Shown here in pieces: positions 9,930 to 19,186 of a stretch of 64,000 nucleotides of DNA. Under the pieces are notes generated by a model, which worked only from the letters and a program-made list of their open reading frames with translations, had not been told where the DNA came from and did not search any database. The first letter of the stretch is position 1, and each line of letters starts with the position of its first letter. This DNA is from Salmonella enterica subsp. enterica serovar Choleraesuis. Its GTDB lineage: Bacteria > Pseudomonadota > Gammaproteobacteria > Enterobacterales > Enterobacteriaceae. The translations under genes and the position numbers were made by a program. The stretch is from positions 806,001 to 870,000 of the forward strand of contig AP025685.1 of assembly GCA_022846635.1 (NCBI GenBank), read 5' to 3'.

Positions 9930-10640
9930 ATGAATAAACGTATTTTTCTTTTAACTTTACTGGCCAGTTCTTTTGCCGGCATGGCGCATGCAGATGATGC
10001 AACTATCCGCCAGTCTCTGATGAAGCTCGGCGTACATGATGCTGAGATTCAGCCTTCACCCGTAGCCGGAATGAAAACCGTATTAACCGATAGCGGTGCG
10101 CTGTATGTTACCGAAGACGGTAAACACATTCTGCAGGGGCCAATGTATGACGTGAGTGGCGCTCAGCCGGTCAACGTAACTAACGCGATTTTGATGAAAA
10201 AACTTAATGCGTTAACCGATCAAATGATCGTCTATAAAGCGGCAAAAGAGCAGTATGTGGTGACTGTTTTTACCGATATCACCTGCGGTTATTGCCACAA
10301 ACTGCATGAGCAGATGAAGGACTACAACGCTTTGGGGATAACCATCCGCTACCTGGCGTTCCCGCGTCAGGGATTGCAGAGCGAAGCCGAGCAAAACATG
10401 CAGTCCATCTGGTGCAGCAAAGATCCCCGTCACTCATTTGACCTTGCTATGACCGGTTCTAACAACCTCGCGGCGGCAACTTGTAACGTTGATATCAAAA
10501 AACATTACAGCCTGGGCGTGCAGTTTGGTATTCAGGGCACTCCGGCACTGGTGCTGAACGATGGCATGGTTATCCCGGGCTACCAAAGCCCGAAAGAGTT
10601 AAAAGAGTTCCTGGATAAACATCGCGCTAGCGCGAAATAA
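9930..10640 (+). CDS. dsbC: Thiol:disulfide isomerase DsbC
   Basis: A 236-residue periplasmic isomerase. A signal peptide ends at AHA|DD, followed by the dimerisation domain and a thioredoxin fold with the CGYC active site (TDITCGYCHKLHEQM). A second cysteine pair (IWCSK, ATCNVD) and the cis-proline loop (QGTPALV) are conserved. It corrects wrong disulfides and is kept reduced by DsbD. ATG codons at 9927 and 9930 are both possible; 9930 has better spacing from AGGA. It follows xerD closely. Confidence 0.95.
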   Translation: MNKRIFLLTLLASSFAGMAHADDATIRQSLMKLGVHDAEIQPSPVAGMKTVLTDSGALYVTEDGKHILQGPMYDVSGAQPVNVTNAILMKKLNALTDQMIVYKAAKEQYVVTVFTDITCGYCHKLHEQMKDYNALGITIRYLAFPRQGLQSEAEQNMQSIWCSKDPRHSFDLAMTGSNNLAAATCNVDIKKHYSLGVQFGIQGTPALVLNDGMVIPGYQSPKELKEFLDKHRASAK

Positions 10641-10654
10641 ACGGCCGACGATTA

Positions 10655-12388
10655 GTGAAACAGCAAACTCAATTACGCCGCCGTCAAATAGATGACAGCG
10701 TGGTTTTTTCGGCAACTATTCCGCCGCTGTTACAGCGGCTTTATGCCAGCCGTGGGGTGCGCTCAGAGGCGGAGCTGGAGCGCGGTGTGAAGGGGCTTTT
10801 GCCCTGGCAGCGGCTTTCCGGCGTTACTGCCGCAGTAACTCTGTTACATCAGGCTCTGTCTGATGAACGGCACATTACCGTGGTAGGGGATTTCGATGCC
10901 GATGGTGCAACCAGCACGGCACTGAGCGTGCTGGCTTTACGTCAGCTTGGCGGCAGGAATGTGAGCTATCTGGTGCCAAACCGGTTTGAGGATGGCTACG
11001 GGCTAAGCCCTGAGGTGGTCGACCAGGCGCATGCTCAGGGGGCTGAGCTGATTATGACGGTCGATAACGGGATCTCTTCTCATGCTGGCGTTGAGCGGGC
11101 GCATGAGCTTGGTATTCCCGTGCTGGTGACCGATCACCACCTGCCGGGTGAAACGTTGCCCGCAGCCGAAGCCATCGTTAACCCTAATCTTAATGATTGT
11201 GAGTTTCCGTCTAAATCTCTGGCTGGTGTCGGCGTCGCTTTTTATCTGATGCTGGCACTGCGTAGCCATTTACGTGATAGCGGATGGTTCGAGCAGAAGG
11301 GGATTCAACCCCCAAATCTGGCCGAACTGCTGGATTTGGTGGCGCTGGGTACGGTGGCGGATGTGGTGCCTCTCGACGCCAACAACCGCATTCTGACCTG
11401 GCAGGGGTTGAGCCGGATCCGCGCCGGGCGTTGTCGTCCGGGTATTAAGGCGCTGCTGGAGATTTCCAATCGAGATCCGCAGCGCCTGGCCGCCAGCGAC
11501 CTTGGCTTCGCCCTTGGCCCGCGGCTCAATGCCGCAGGCCGGCTGGATGATATGTCTGTTGGCGTGGCGTTGTTACTCTGTGATAACCAGGGTGAAGCCA
11601 GGATGCTGGCCAGTGAGCTGGATGCTTTGAATCAGACTCGTAAAGAGATTGAGCAGGGCATGCAACAAGAGGCTATGGCCCTGTGTGAGAAACTGGTTAA
11701 GTCCACCACTTCTCTGCCTGCCGGGCTGGCGCTTTATCATCCAGAATGGCATCAAGGGGTGGTTGGAATCCTTGCTTCACGCATCAAAGAACGCTTCCAT
11801 CGGCCGGTGATTGCTTTTGCACCAGCGGTTGATGGAACGCTTAAAGGATCGGGGCGTTCTGTACAAGGATTGCACATGCGGGACGCATTAGAGCGACTAG
11901 ACGCACTTTATCCGGGGTTAATGATTAAATTTGGTGGACATGCCATGGCTGCCGGGTTATCACTGGAGATAGCACGATTTGATGAGTTTAATCAGAGATT
12001 CGCACAACTAGTGAAAGACTGGCTCGATCCAGCCCTGTTACAGGGGGAGATTTTGAGTGACGGACCTCTCAGCTCACAGGAGATGACGCTGGAGGTGGCA
12101 GAGCTGTTACGCGATGCCGGGCCGTGGGGGCAAATGTTCCCTGAGCCACTGTTTGATGGCCGCTTTAAGTTGTTGCAGCAGCGAATTGTGGGCGAGCGTC
12201 ACCTCAAGGTGATGGTAGAGCCGGTAGGCGGCGGTCCTTTACTTGATGGTATCGCCTTTAACGTTGATACCGCGCTGTGGCCAGATAATGGCGTACGCGA
12301 AGTGGAACTGGCCTACAAGCTTGATGTCAATGAGTTTCGCGGCAACCGCAACGTGCAATTGATAATAGATAAGCTCTGGCCAGTATGA
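10655..12388 (+). CDS. recJ: Single-strand DNA 5'-3' exonuclease RecJ
   Basis: A 577-residue DHH-superfamily nuclease, the same length as E. coli RecJ. Metal-binding motifs include VGDFDADGATST, TVDNGISS and TDHHLPG, with the DHHA1 block GFGGHAMAAG-like (KFGGHAMAAGLS) and the C-terminal OB fold. It degrades single-stranded DNA in RecFOR recombination, mismatch repair and base excision repair. The start is GTG, 14 bp after dsbC, consistent with an operon and low expression. Confidence 0.96.
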   Translation: MKQQTQLRRRQIDDSVVFSATIPPLLQRLYASRGVRSEAELERGVKGLLPWQRLSGVTAAVTLLHQALSDERHITVVGDFDADGATSTALSVLALRQLGGRNVSYLVPNRFEDGYGLSPEVVDQAHAQGAELIMTVDNGISSHAGVERAHELGIPVLVTDHHLPGETLPAAEAIVNPNLNDCEFPSKSLAGVGVAFYLMLALRSHLRDSGWFEQKGIQPPNLAELLDLVALGTVADVVPLDANNRILTWQGLSRIRAGRCRPGIKALLEISNRDPQRLAASDLGFALGPRLNAAGRLDDMSVGVALLLCDNQGEARMLASELDALNQTRKEIEQGMQQEAMALCEKLVKSTTSLPAGLALYHPEWHQGVVGILASRIKERFHRPVIAFAPAVDGTLKGSGRSVQGLHMRDALERLDALYPGLMIKFGGHAMAAGLSLEIARFDEFNQRFAQLVKDWLDPALLQGEILSDGPLSSQEMTLEVAELLRDAGPWGQMFPEPLFDGRFKLLQQRIVGERHLKVMVEPVGGGPLLDGIAFNVDTALWPDNGVREVELAYKLDVNEFRGNRNVQLIIDKLWPV

Positions 12389-12483
12389 TACCGGAGTAAA
12401 GTGTAAATGATTGTTGAGTTCGGCTAAACTGAACCCTCATATCGCATTATTTTTCTGTAATTAACATAAGAATTTGATAGATC

Positions 12484-13582
12484 ATGTTTGAAATAAACCC
12501 GGTTAAAAACCGCATTCAAGACCTCACAGAGCGCAGCGACGTTCTTCGGGGGTATCTTTGACTACGATGCCAGGAAAGAGCGTCTCGAAGAAGTAAACGC
12601 CGAGCTGGAGCAGCCCGACGTATGGAATGAGCCAGAACGTGCTCAGGCGCTGGGAAAAGAGCGCTCCTCCCTCGAAGCTATCGTTGATACGCTCGACCAG
12701 ATGCAGCAAGGCCTTGAAGATGTCTCCGGTCTGCTTGAGCTGGCTGTTGAAGCTGACGATGAAGAAACCTTTAACGAAGCTGTTGCTGAACTCGATCAGC
12801 TAGAGGCCAAACTGGCTCAGCTTGAATTCCGCCGGATGTTCTCAGGCGAATACGATAGCGCTGATTGCTACCTGGATATTCAGGCTGGTTCTGGCGGTAC
12901 CGAAGCGCAGGATTGGGCCAGCATGCTGACTCGTATGTATCTGCGCTGGGCTGAAGCCCGCGGGTTTAAAACCGAAATTATTGAAGAGTCTGAAGGTGAA
13001 GTTGCCGGTATCAAATCGGTCACCATCAGAATTGCTGGCGAATATGCGTACGGCTGGCTGCGTACTGAATCAGGCGTTCACCGCCTGGTGCGTAAGAGTC
13101 CATTTGACTCCGGCGGTCGTCGTCATACATCGTTTAGCTCTGCCTTTGTCTATCCAGAAGTAGACGATGACATTGATATAGATATTAATCCTGCCGATTT
13201 GCGTATCGACGTGTACCGCGCTTCTGGCGCCGGTGGTCAGCACGTTAACAAAACCGAATCGGCCGTGCGTATCACGCACATTCCGACAGGCCTGGTAACC
13301 CAGTGCCAGAATGACCGCTCGCAGCATAAAAATAAAGACCAGGCCATGAAGCAAATGAAAGCTAAGCTTTATGAGCTGGAAATGCAGAAGAAAAATGCTG
13401 AGAAGCAGGCCATGGAAGACAATAAGTCGGATATTGGCTGGGGTAGCCAGATTCGTTCGTATGTGTTGGACGATTCCCGCATCAAGGATTTGCGTACTGG
13501 GGTCGAAACCCGTAATACGCAGGCGGTGCTGGATGGGGATTTGGATAAATTCATTGAAGCAAGTTTGAAAGCCGGGTTATGA
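12484..13582 (+). CDS. prfB: Peptide chain release factor 2 (programmed +1 frameshift)
   Basis: RF2 recognises UGA and UAA stops. The reading frame starts at ATG 12484 and meets an in-frame TGA at codon 26 (12559-12561). Ribosomes shift +1 at CTT-TGA-C and continue from 12560, giving 25 + 340 = 365 residues, the E. coli RF2 length. The SPF stop-recognition motif (RKSPFDSGG) and the GGQ peptidyl-hydrolysis motif ([15 protein letters not shown]) are intact. The shift autoregulates RF2: scarcity of RF2 favours frameshifting. The gene is therefore intact despite the apparent frame break. It lies 95 bp after recJ and 11 bp before lysS. Confidence 0.96.
12548..12561 (+). promoter_or_regulatory. RF2 autoregulatory frameshift site
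   Basis: The stimulatory internal Shine-Dalgarno GGGGGT (12548-12553) is followed by three bases and the slip codon CTT with the TGA stop. In E. coli the base before the G-run is A; here it is C, which removes one pair with the 16S rRNA tail. Confidence 0.93.
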
Positions 13583-13593
13583 GGAACCATTAA

Positions 13594-15114
13594 ATGTCTG
13601 AACAACAAAACCTAGGGGCCGAGCTAGCGGCCGATTTGAACAACGAAATGCAAACTCGTCGTGAGAAACTGGCGGCCATCCGTAAGGAAGAAGCCGTTGC
13701 GTTCCCGAACGATTTTCGTCGTGACCATACCTCTGACCAACTGCACGCTGAATTCGATAACAAGACTAAGGAAGAACTCGAATCCTTAAATATTGAAGTT
13801 AGCGTGGCTGGCCGTATGATGACTCGCCGCATTATGGGTAAGGCATCTTTCGTTACTCTGCAGGACGTAGGCGGTCGTATCCAGCTTTACGTTGCGCGTG
13901 ACGACCTGGCTGGTGATGTTTACAACGAACGCTTCAAGAAATGGGATCTCGGCGACATCATCGCCGCACGCGGTAAACTGTTCAAAACTCAGACCGGTGA
14001 ACTGTCCATCCATTGCACCGAAGTACGCCTGCTGACCAAAGCTCTGCGCCCACTGCCGGATAAATTCCACGGCCTGGCGGATCAGGAAACTCGCTATCGT
14101 CAGCGTTATCTTGACCTGATCGCTAACGAAGAATCGCGTAAAACTTTCAAAATCCGTTCCAGCATTCTGGCCGGTATCCGTAAATTCATGGTTGGCCGTG
14201 GCTTTATGGAAGTTGAAACCCCAATGATGCAGGTTATTCCTGGCGGGGCTTCTGCACGTCCGTTCATCACTCACCACAATACGCTGGATATGGATATGTA
14301 TCTGCGTATCTCCCCAGAGCTGTATCTGAAACGTCTGGTGGTTGGTGGTTTTGAGCGCGTGTTCGAAATTAACCGTAACTTCCGTAACGAAGGTATCTCT
14401 GTACGTCATAACCCTGAGTTCACCATGATGGAACTCTATATGGCGTACGCGGATTACAAAGACCTGATCGAACTGACCGAGTCTCTGTTCCGCACCATGG
14501 CTGAAGAAGTTCTGGGTAACACCGTAGTTCCTTACGGCGATGTTACTTTCGACTTCGGCAAACCATTTGAAAAACTGACCATGCGCGAAGCTATCAAAAA
14601 ATATCGTCCAGAAACCAACCTGGAAGATCTGAATAGCTTCGATAGCGCTAAAGCACTGGCTGAAACTCTGGGCATCAAAGTTGAGAAAAGCTGGGGTCTG
14701 GGCCGCATCATCACCGAAATCTTTGATGAAACCGCTGAAGCACACCTGATTCAGCCAACCTTCATCACTGAATACCCAGCGGAAGTTTCTCCACTGGCTC
14801 GTCGTAGCGATGACAACCCAGAGTTCACCGACCGCTTTGAGTTCTTCATCGGTGGCCGTGAAATCGGTAACGGCTTTAGCGAGCTGAACGATGCTGAAGA
14901 CCAGGCTCAACGCTTCCTGGATCAGGTTGCCGCTAAAGACGCTGGTGATGATGAAGCAATGTTCTATGACGAAGACTACGTCACCGCTCTGGAACACGCT
15001 ATGCCACCAACCGCTGGTCTGGGTATCGGTATCGACCGTATGATTATGCTGTTCACTAACAGCCATACCATCCGTGACGTTATCCTGTTCCCGGCTCTGC
15101 GTCCGCAGAAATAA
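13594..15114 (+). CDS. lysS: Lysyl-tRNA synthetase, class II
   Basis: A 506-residue class II aminoacyl-tRNA synthetase. An N-terminal OB-fold anticodon-binding domain (about residues 60-150) precedes the catalytic core with motif 2 ([20 protein letters not shown]) and motif 3 ([13 protein letters not shown]). It charges tRNA-Lys. Length equals that of E. coli LysS (505). It starts 11 bp after prfB, as in E. coli, where they are co-transcribed. A strong terminator follows. Confidence 0.97.
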   Translation: MSEQQNLGAELAADLNNEMQTRREKLAAIRKEEAVAFPNDFRRDHTSDQLHAEFDNKTKEELESLNIEVSVAGRMMTRRIMGKASFVTLQDVGGRIQLYVARDDLAGDVYNERFKKWDLGDIIAARGKLFKTQTGELSIHCTEVRLLTKALRPLPDKFHGLADQETRYRQRYLDLIANEESRKTFKIRSSILAGIRKFMVGRGFMEVETPMMQVIPGGASARPFITHHNTLDMDMYLRISPELYLKRLVVGGFERVFEINRNFRNEGISVRHNPEFTMMELYMAYADYKDLIELTESLFRTMAEEVLGNTVVPYGDVTFDFGKPFEKLTMREAIKKYRPETNLEDLNSFDSAKALAETLGIKVEKSWGLGRIITEIFDETAEAHLIQPTFITEYPAEVSPLARRSDDNPEFTDRFEFFIGGREIGNGFSELNDAEDQAQRFLDQVAAKDAGDDEAMFYDEDYVTALEHAMPPTAGLGIGIDRMIMLFTNSHTIRDVILFPALRPQK

Positions 15115-15136
15115 TCACTGATTATTGTCAGTAAAT

Positions 15137-15163
15137 AAAAACCCGCCATCGGCGGGTTTTTTG
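15137..15163 (+). terminator. Intrinsic terminator after lysS
   Basis: AAAACCCGCC-ATC-GGCGGGTTTT hairpin followed by further T residues. It lies 22 bp after the lysS stop and closes the prfB-lysS transcript. Confidence 0.93.
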
Positions 15164-15399
15164 TCTTTTGGCTGAGGGCGATTTCGCCTTTACTCGCTGT
15201 TGAAAAACAAATCATCATATCCCCGCTGCGGCATCCTTATTTACGGGTGTGTTCCTGGTAGCCGGCAGGACGGCTGCATTCGGTTATCTGGCGATCACAT
15301 CTCATATACGACTGCTGACTAAAATAACGTCATTTTGGCCGCGGGGTTATAGATGTTAATATTCGAGCCGGACTTTATATTTGCCGAGGAGAGGTGCTT

Positions 15400-16188
15400 T
15401 TGAACTCCGGATGCCGGACTATGACGTCAGGATGCGTCGCCCTGTTAACTGCCTGCCTGCTACTGACCGGTTGCAGTAGTAAACCCTCGTCTTCTGCTAA
15501 AGGGAGTTACCAGGGAGCAACCTATACTGTAAAACGCGGCGATACCCTCTATCGGATTGCCAAAAGCAACGGTAGCAGCGTGCGTGAACTGGCAAGGCTT
15601 AATGGTATTAGCTCTCCTTATACTATTCAGGTTGGGCAAAAGCTGCGTCTGAGCGGTTCGACATCGGGCAGTCGCCGCACTGCCAGCACTGCGACAACCG
15701 CTAAAAATCGCAGCCGCCCGGCCACCACCAGCCCAACGCGTAATAGCGCTAGCAGTGTAAAACCGGTAACGCCTGTTGCTGCCCCGGCTGCTGGCGATCG
15801 CTGCTGGATATGGCCGACCAGCGGCAAGGTTATCGTACCGTTCTCCAATGCTCAGGGCGGAAATAAGGGCATTGATATTGCCGGCCAGCGCGGGCAGCCA
15901 GTCTATGCCGCCGGTGGGGGCAGGGTAGTTTATGCGGGCGACCGGTTACGCGGCTACGGCAACCTGGTGATGATAAAACACGATGAAAGCTACATCACCG
16001 CCTATGCTCACAACCAAACGCTGCTGGTACAAACCGGACAGCAGGTCACCCAGGGGCAAAAAATTGCCACCATGGGCAGCAGCGGTTCCGACAGCGTGAA
16101 CCTGCACTTCCAGCTGCGCTATAAAGCAACTGCCGTCGATCCGCTACGTTATCTTCCGGCAGCAGGCAGCACGGCTGGCTGCCGTTAG
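15400..16188 (+). CDS. actS: Lipoprotein murein amidase activator (YgeR/ActS)
   Basis: A lipoprotein of about 262 residues: the lipobox LLTGC is near residue 25, then a LysM domain (YTVKRGDTLYRIAKSNGSSV..., about 45-90), a Ser/Thr/Arg-rich linker, and a C-terminal LytM/M23 domain. LytM zinc ligands are incomplete (LHFQ kept, the first histidine motif altered), as in the E. coli EnvC/NlpD/YgeR group. These do not cut murein but activate amidases, in ActS mainly AmiC. Position after lysS matches YgeR. The start is uncertain: GTG 15394, TTG 15400 and ATG 15421 share a frame; TTG 15400 is best placed behind GAGGAGAGG. Confidence 0.9.
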   Translation: MNSGCRTMTSGCVALLTACLLLTGCSSKPSSSAKGSYQGATYTVKRGDTLYRIAKSNGSSVRELARLNGISSPYTIQVGQKLRLSGSTSGSRRTASTATTAKNRSRPATTSPTRNSASSVKPVTPVAAPAAGDRCWIWPTSGKVIVPFSNAQGGNKGIDIAGQRGQPVYAAGGGRVVYAGDRLRGYGNLVMIKHDESYITAYAHNQTLLVQTGQQVTQGQKIATMGSSGSDSVNLHFQLRYKATAVDPLRYLPAAGSTAGCR

Positions 16189-16231
16189 TCATAAAAGTGC
16201 TTAAAATACCGCCACATGATGTGGCGAGGGG

Positions 16232-16259
16232 TTGTGCGCCTGGCGAGAAAGTTTATAAT
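16232..16259 (+). promoter_or_regulatory. Promoter of tRNA-Gly
   Basis: TTGTGC (16232-16237) and a perfect TATAAT (16254-16259) are separated by 16 bp. The predicted start near 16266 lies a dozen bases before the tRNA. Confidence 0.8.
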
Positions 16260-16277
16260 GCCAGACGCACACCTGAT

Positions 16278-16351
16278 GCGGGCGTAGTTCAATGGTAGAA
16301 CGAGAGCTTCCCAAGCTCTATACGAGGGTTCGATTCCCTTCGCCCGCTCCA
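16278..16351 (+). tRNA. glyU: tRNA-Gly (anticodon CCC)
   Basis: A 74-nt cloverleaf with acceptor arms GCGGGCG / CGCCCGC, anticodon stem AGAGC / GCTCT and loop TTCCCAA giving anticodon CCC (16310-16312), a T-loop GGTTCGATTCC, discriminator T and an encoded CCA. It reads GGG codons. The next 5 kb are accessory genes, which fits the frequent use of tRNA genes as integration sites, although no integrase is present. Confidence 0.97.
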
Positions 16352-16860
16352 GATCTCCTCCTTGTGGATAAACCTTAAAAGCCTTCTCTTTCAGTAAGTT
16401 AAATAGTTACCTATTTTATTCGCCTATGGGTTCTACCATTGTGATCCGCCCTTGGTAACTGTCACGCCAAGTTACATGGTGAGATGACAATTTAACTCAG
16501 CGTTGGCGGCAGTTGCATTCTCACTCCGCGATAGTAAAACGTGAAGAAAAAGCCCACCCTGGTATTGTTATGCCATCGACAGACTGATCATACGCATTTT
16601 AAGCCCGATGTGCGGCCTTGTGGCTGCGTAAACAGGTGAATAGTGGTAAACGTACCTGCACACGATATGCAGGCTCTGCCAGCGCTTCGCTCACGCTCCT
16701 AACGGTACACGAGCACCCTGATAAGGTGTGATCCTTCTGACAACCTGATGAAGTCGCTATGCTCCGTTTGTCTCCTTACCACTAACGGGGCTTTATGGCT
16801 TGTATTGTCCAAAATCTGCGCTACTCTACCTTTGACTACCCACAGCAAAGGATAAATAAG
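16352..16860. other. Gene-free stretch after tRNA-Gly
   Basis: About 510 bp without a supported gene or a copy of the tRNA 3' end. Only short inverted repeats are visible, for example CCTGCA/TGCAGG at 16655-16673. It may be the remnant of an old insertion boundary. Confidence 0.5.
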
Positions 16861-17187
16861 ATGGAAAAAGAACACTTTAAGGCTGCTGTACAGTACGATG
16901 ATTGGAAGGGAAGCGTTGCAGCGGATAGTGCTGATCAAGAGGATTTCAGCGATTTATTGAGAGAGAAGGGAATTTTGAAGGAAGGAGAAGTGGTGAAAGC
17001 TATTTCCTTCTATTCTGGTCAGCGTTTTTTGAACATTGAAGCATTCGTTACTGACGATGAATACGGACTCAAAAGGGAAAGAATCGAGATGACGTATGAA
17101 GAATTTTTCAAAACTTTCAAAAGATTCTCAATGAAAATCTCTCGTCACGGAGAATTTGACGATCAAGAAATCGAGTTTAAAGAATAA
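16861..17187 (+). CDS. Hypothetical protein, 108 residues, acidic
   Basis: I do not recognise a family. ATG 16861 follows AAGGA at eight bases; the longer frame from 16795 lacks a ribosome site. The product is soluble, rich in Glu, Lys and Phe, with no signal peptide or membrane segment. The next gene starts 13 bp downstream with its own AAGGA, so the two are probably co-transcribed. Location next to tRNA-Gly and a RelA/SpoT-type gene suggests accessory DNA. Small acidic proteins in such places are sometimes immunity or antitoxin proteins, but nothing in the sequence proves this. Confidence 0.7.
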   Translation: MEKEHFKAAVQYDDWKGSVAADSADQEDFSDLLREKGILKEGEVVKAISFYSGQRFLNIEAFVTDDEYGLKRERIEMTYEEFFKTFKRFSMKISRHGEFDDQEIEFKE

Positions 17188-17200
17188 GGAAAATAACTTC

Positions 17201-17461
17201 ATGAGTATCTACTTCAATGAACACGGCAGCGCTATTGAATACCAAGTAGAGGGACGTTGGACAGTCAAGGGAGATTATTTGCAGGTCAATCATGGCCCCA
17301 ACATTCCAGGCGGCTTGTACAAAATCAACGACAATAAAGTGAGATTCCCATTCGACTACAAAGAAGTGGAAGGAGTTATCGATACAGAGAAACTAACCTT
17401 CACAGTGTGTGGTATCCAATACAAAATGAGAAAAATAAAATCTAATCCGTGGGACGTTTAA
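17201..17461 (+). CDS. Hypothetical protein, 86 residues
   Basis: No family recognised. ATG 17201 follows AAGGA with normal spacing and sits 13 bp after the previous gene. The sequence alternates polar and hydrophobic residues (VEGRWTVKGDYLQVNH, KVRFPFDYKEVEGVI, LTFTVCGIQYKMRK), which suggests a small beta-sheet protein of a barrel or lipocalin-like kind. No signal peptide is present. It converges with the RelA/SpoT-type gene and shares a terminator hairpin with it. Confidence 0.7.
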   Translation: MSIYFNEHGSAIEYQVEGRWTVKGDYLQVNHGPNIPGGLYKINDNKVRFPFDYKEVEGVIDTEKLTFTVCGIQYKMRKIKSNPWDV

Positions 17462-17467
17462 ATCAAT

Positions 17468-17482
17468 GGGGGGATGCCCCCC
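17468..17482. terminator. Bidirectional hairpin between convergent genes
   Basis: GGGGGGATGCCCCCC forms a six-pair GC stem that fills the 21-bp gap between the 86-residue gene and the RelA/SpoT-type gene. Only a short T/A-rich stretch follows. Confidence 0.6.
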
Positions 17483-18595
17483 TTATTCTTGAACTGCATC
17501 AATGTGTTTTTGCAAGAATTTAGAAAATAATTCCGTGGAACCAAAATAGTTAGGATAGGCTCTTTTTAATGATTTTACGTTTTCAGCTGAAAGCAGTACG
17601 GAAATCACTATTTCTTCATTAGCCTCGCTTTCTGCTAATGCTTCTAAAGCCTGGCCCGAGAGGCTCATTTTGAAAGCTCGCGCTCTAATGGGGAATTTAT
17701 TTTTTGAAAACTTTCCTATTTCAATTAAAAAATGGCCTTTAAAGTGTTTTGGTGTTTTTAACCCTGATTTATCATTGTTTGTGAAGTGCAAGGCTAAAGA
17801 GTAACGAGCTAATTTGCTAATTAATTGAAGTTCGTGATGCAGGTCAGATAGCTCTGTTCTATGTGATTTTAAGGTCTCATCTGACAGAATACATGCACCC
17901 TCATCATGGGCGACTAAGCACCCTGCTAAATAAAATAATCTACGCCAGTCTTCATGCCCTTCCTGCGATGTTTTCAGCTTATAACCTTCGAGTGTATCGA
18001 TGATCTCCAAACTTGTAGCCCAAGCATGTTGTAGTTCTGTACGAAGTTGAACCTCTATCTTCGTTTTTTTCCACGCGTTATGATCGTCACCTTCATGGAA
18101 ACAACTGTAAATTAGATGAACGCCACCGTACCCACTTGCTTTAGGTGTCAAATAATTTGCAGTATGAACAATGGTATGTATTGAACGGCTCTTTTCGAGA
18201 CGGTTCTGTAATAATTTTAGATGTTCAAGATTTTTTACGATTGCTCTACAGCCACCAATGTCCTGCATACGTGTTAATTTTATCGAGTTTTCGTGTATTC
18301 CATCAAGGGTTGGGCGTTCAAGTTTATCGATAATAGTCGGAAGACGTTTTAAACGCCGAGCAACAATTATTTTTTTATTCACCTTAGCGGATGTTCTTGC
18401 TAAATGATTTTTCATTAACATTAACGGGTAAAGATGTAATTCCCTGAAATTTTGGATCATCTCAATAGCAGCCTGACGTTCCTCATTAACACAACCATGT
18501 CTGATTGCTTGAGCAGATCTATCGATAGCTTTTTTGGAGAAGCGCAAAGTGCATTTCTGGCTTTGATAAACGTCGTTAGCCATAGTGAAGTCCAT
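17483..18595 (-). CDS. Stand-alone RelA/SpoT-domain (p)ppGpp synthetase-like protein
   Basis: A 370-residue protein with a nucleotidyltransferase core of the RelA/SpoT type. Motifs are RMQDIGGCRAI (109-119, aligned with the catalytic Asp region), SGYGGVH (154-160, aligned with GYRGxH) and EVQLRT with HAW (181-192, aligned with the catalytic Glu region). Both acidic catalytic residues are kept, so synthetase activity is plausible. There is no hydrolase, TGS or ACT domain, so it is not a housekeeping RelA or SpoT. The C-terminal 150 residues are unrecognised. Stand-alone members include small alarmone synthetases, toxic toxSAS enzymes and the phage-sensing CapRel; which applies is unknown. Start may be 18595 or ATG 18583. 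Confidence 0.8.
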   Translation of the reverse strand: MDFTMANDVYQSQKCTLRFSKKAIDRSAQAIRHGCVNEERQAAIEMIQNFRELHLYPLMLMKNHLARTSAKVNKKIIVARRLKRLPTIIDKLERPTLDGIHENSIKLTRMQDIGGCRAIVKNLEHLKLLQNRLEKSRSIHTIVHTANYLTPKASGYGGVHLIYSCFHEGDDHNAWKKTKIEVQLRTELQHAWATSLEIIDTLEGYKLKTSQEGHEDWRRLFYLAGCLVAHDEGACILSDETLKSHRTELSDLHHELQLISKLARYSLALHFTNNDKSGLKTPKHFKGHFLIEIGKFSKNKFPIRARAFKMSLSGQALEALAESEANEEIVISVLLSAENVKSLKRAYPNYFGSTELFSKFLQKHIDAVQE

Positions 18596-18720
18596 TGTAA
18601 TTTTGAATAATAGTCAAGCATTATAGCTGTATAACTGCTTGGTCTGAAATCATTTTCTCTGGGTGAAACTGTGATCTTAACGCGCTTCTTTAACTATCGA
18701 CTCTGCTCTTTCTTCAATCG

Positions 18721-18921
18721 TTACTCCTCCTCAAATGTCATCGTGTAGCGGCATTGCTGGGACGGTCTGATCGTCACAGTTTCCGTAAAGTTGGCGTTGG
18801 AATAAACGCAAATCTTCGCGTTGTCTGTCTCCTGTTCATCACTGAGAATGAGGGTTATCTGTCCGGCATTCGTCAGGGCTGGCATAATCGCCAGCGTCAG
18901 CACCAGTAAGCTGTTTTTCAT
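18721..18921 (-). CDS. Small secreted protein, 66 residues
   Basis: A good ribosome site (AAGGG, five bases before ATG) precedes a clear signal peptide: MKNSLLVLTLAIMPALTNAG with cleavage after ANA-like TNA. The mature part of about 46 residues is acidic and has two cysteines that could form a disulfide (KICVYSN and QQCRYT). A periplasmic location is likely. I do not know its function; it looks like an orphan small exported protein of enterobacteria. Confidence 0.7.
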   Translation of the reverse strand: MKNSLLVLTLAIMPALTNAGQITLILSDEQETDNAKICVYSNANFTETVTIRPSQQCRYTMTFEEE

Positions 18922-19134
18922 GTGTACCCTTATAAATCCATCTCATTGATCGCACGGCTAACGGCTTGCTTGTCTAAGTCCAGATAGCGTCTGGTATCGG
19001 TGGCGATTCAGCTCTTCGCTCACAGCAGACCTTACTTAGGTTACCTGTCCACTCCGTGCCAAAAGCGGAAGTAGCTAATAACAGTTTGCGTGGATCGGCA
19101 GGGAGCAGGTTGCTGGCTCGCCTGTTACCTCTCG

Positions 19135-19164
19135 TTGACTTCTGTCGATGAGAACTTTTAAAAT
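19135..19164 (+). promoter_or_regulatory. Sigma-70 promoter of the ABC-F gene
   Basis: TTGACT (19135-19140) and TAAAAT (19159-19164) are 18 bp apart. The predicted start near 19171 leaves a leader of about 120 nt before the ABC-F start codon. The rest of 18922-19289 holds only the leader elements listed next. Confidence 0.65.
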
Positions 19165-19186
19165 CGTGTTGTTACCCCACATCATC

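Noticed and set aside
12484..13582. prfB as a pseudogene, because of the stop at codon 26.
   Set aside because: The stop is the known programmed +1 frameshift site; the product has normal length and motifs.
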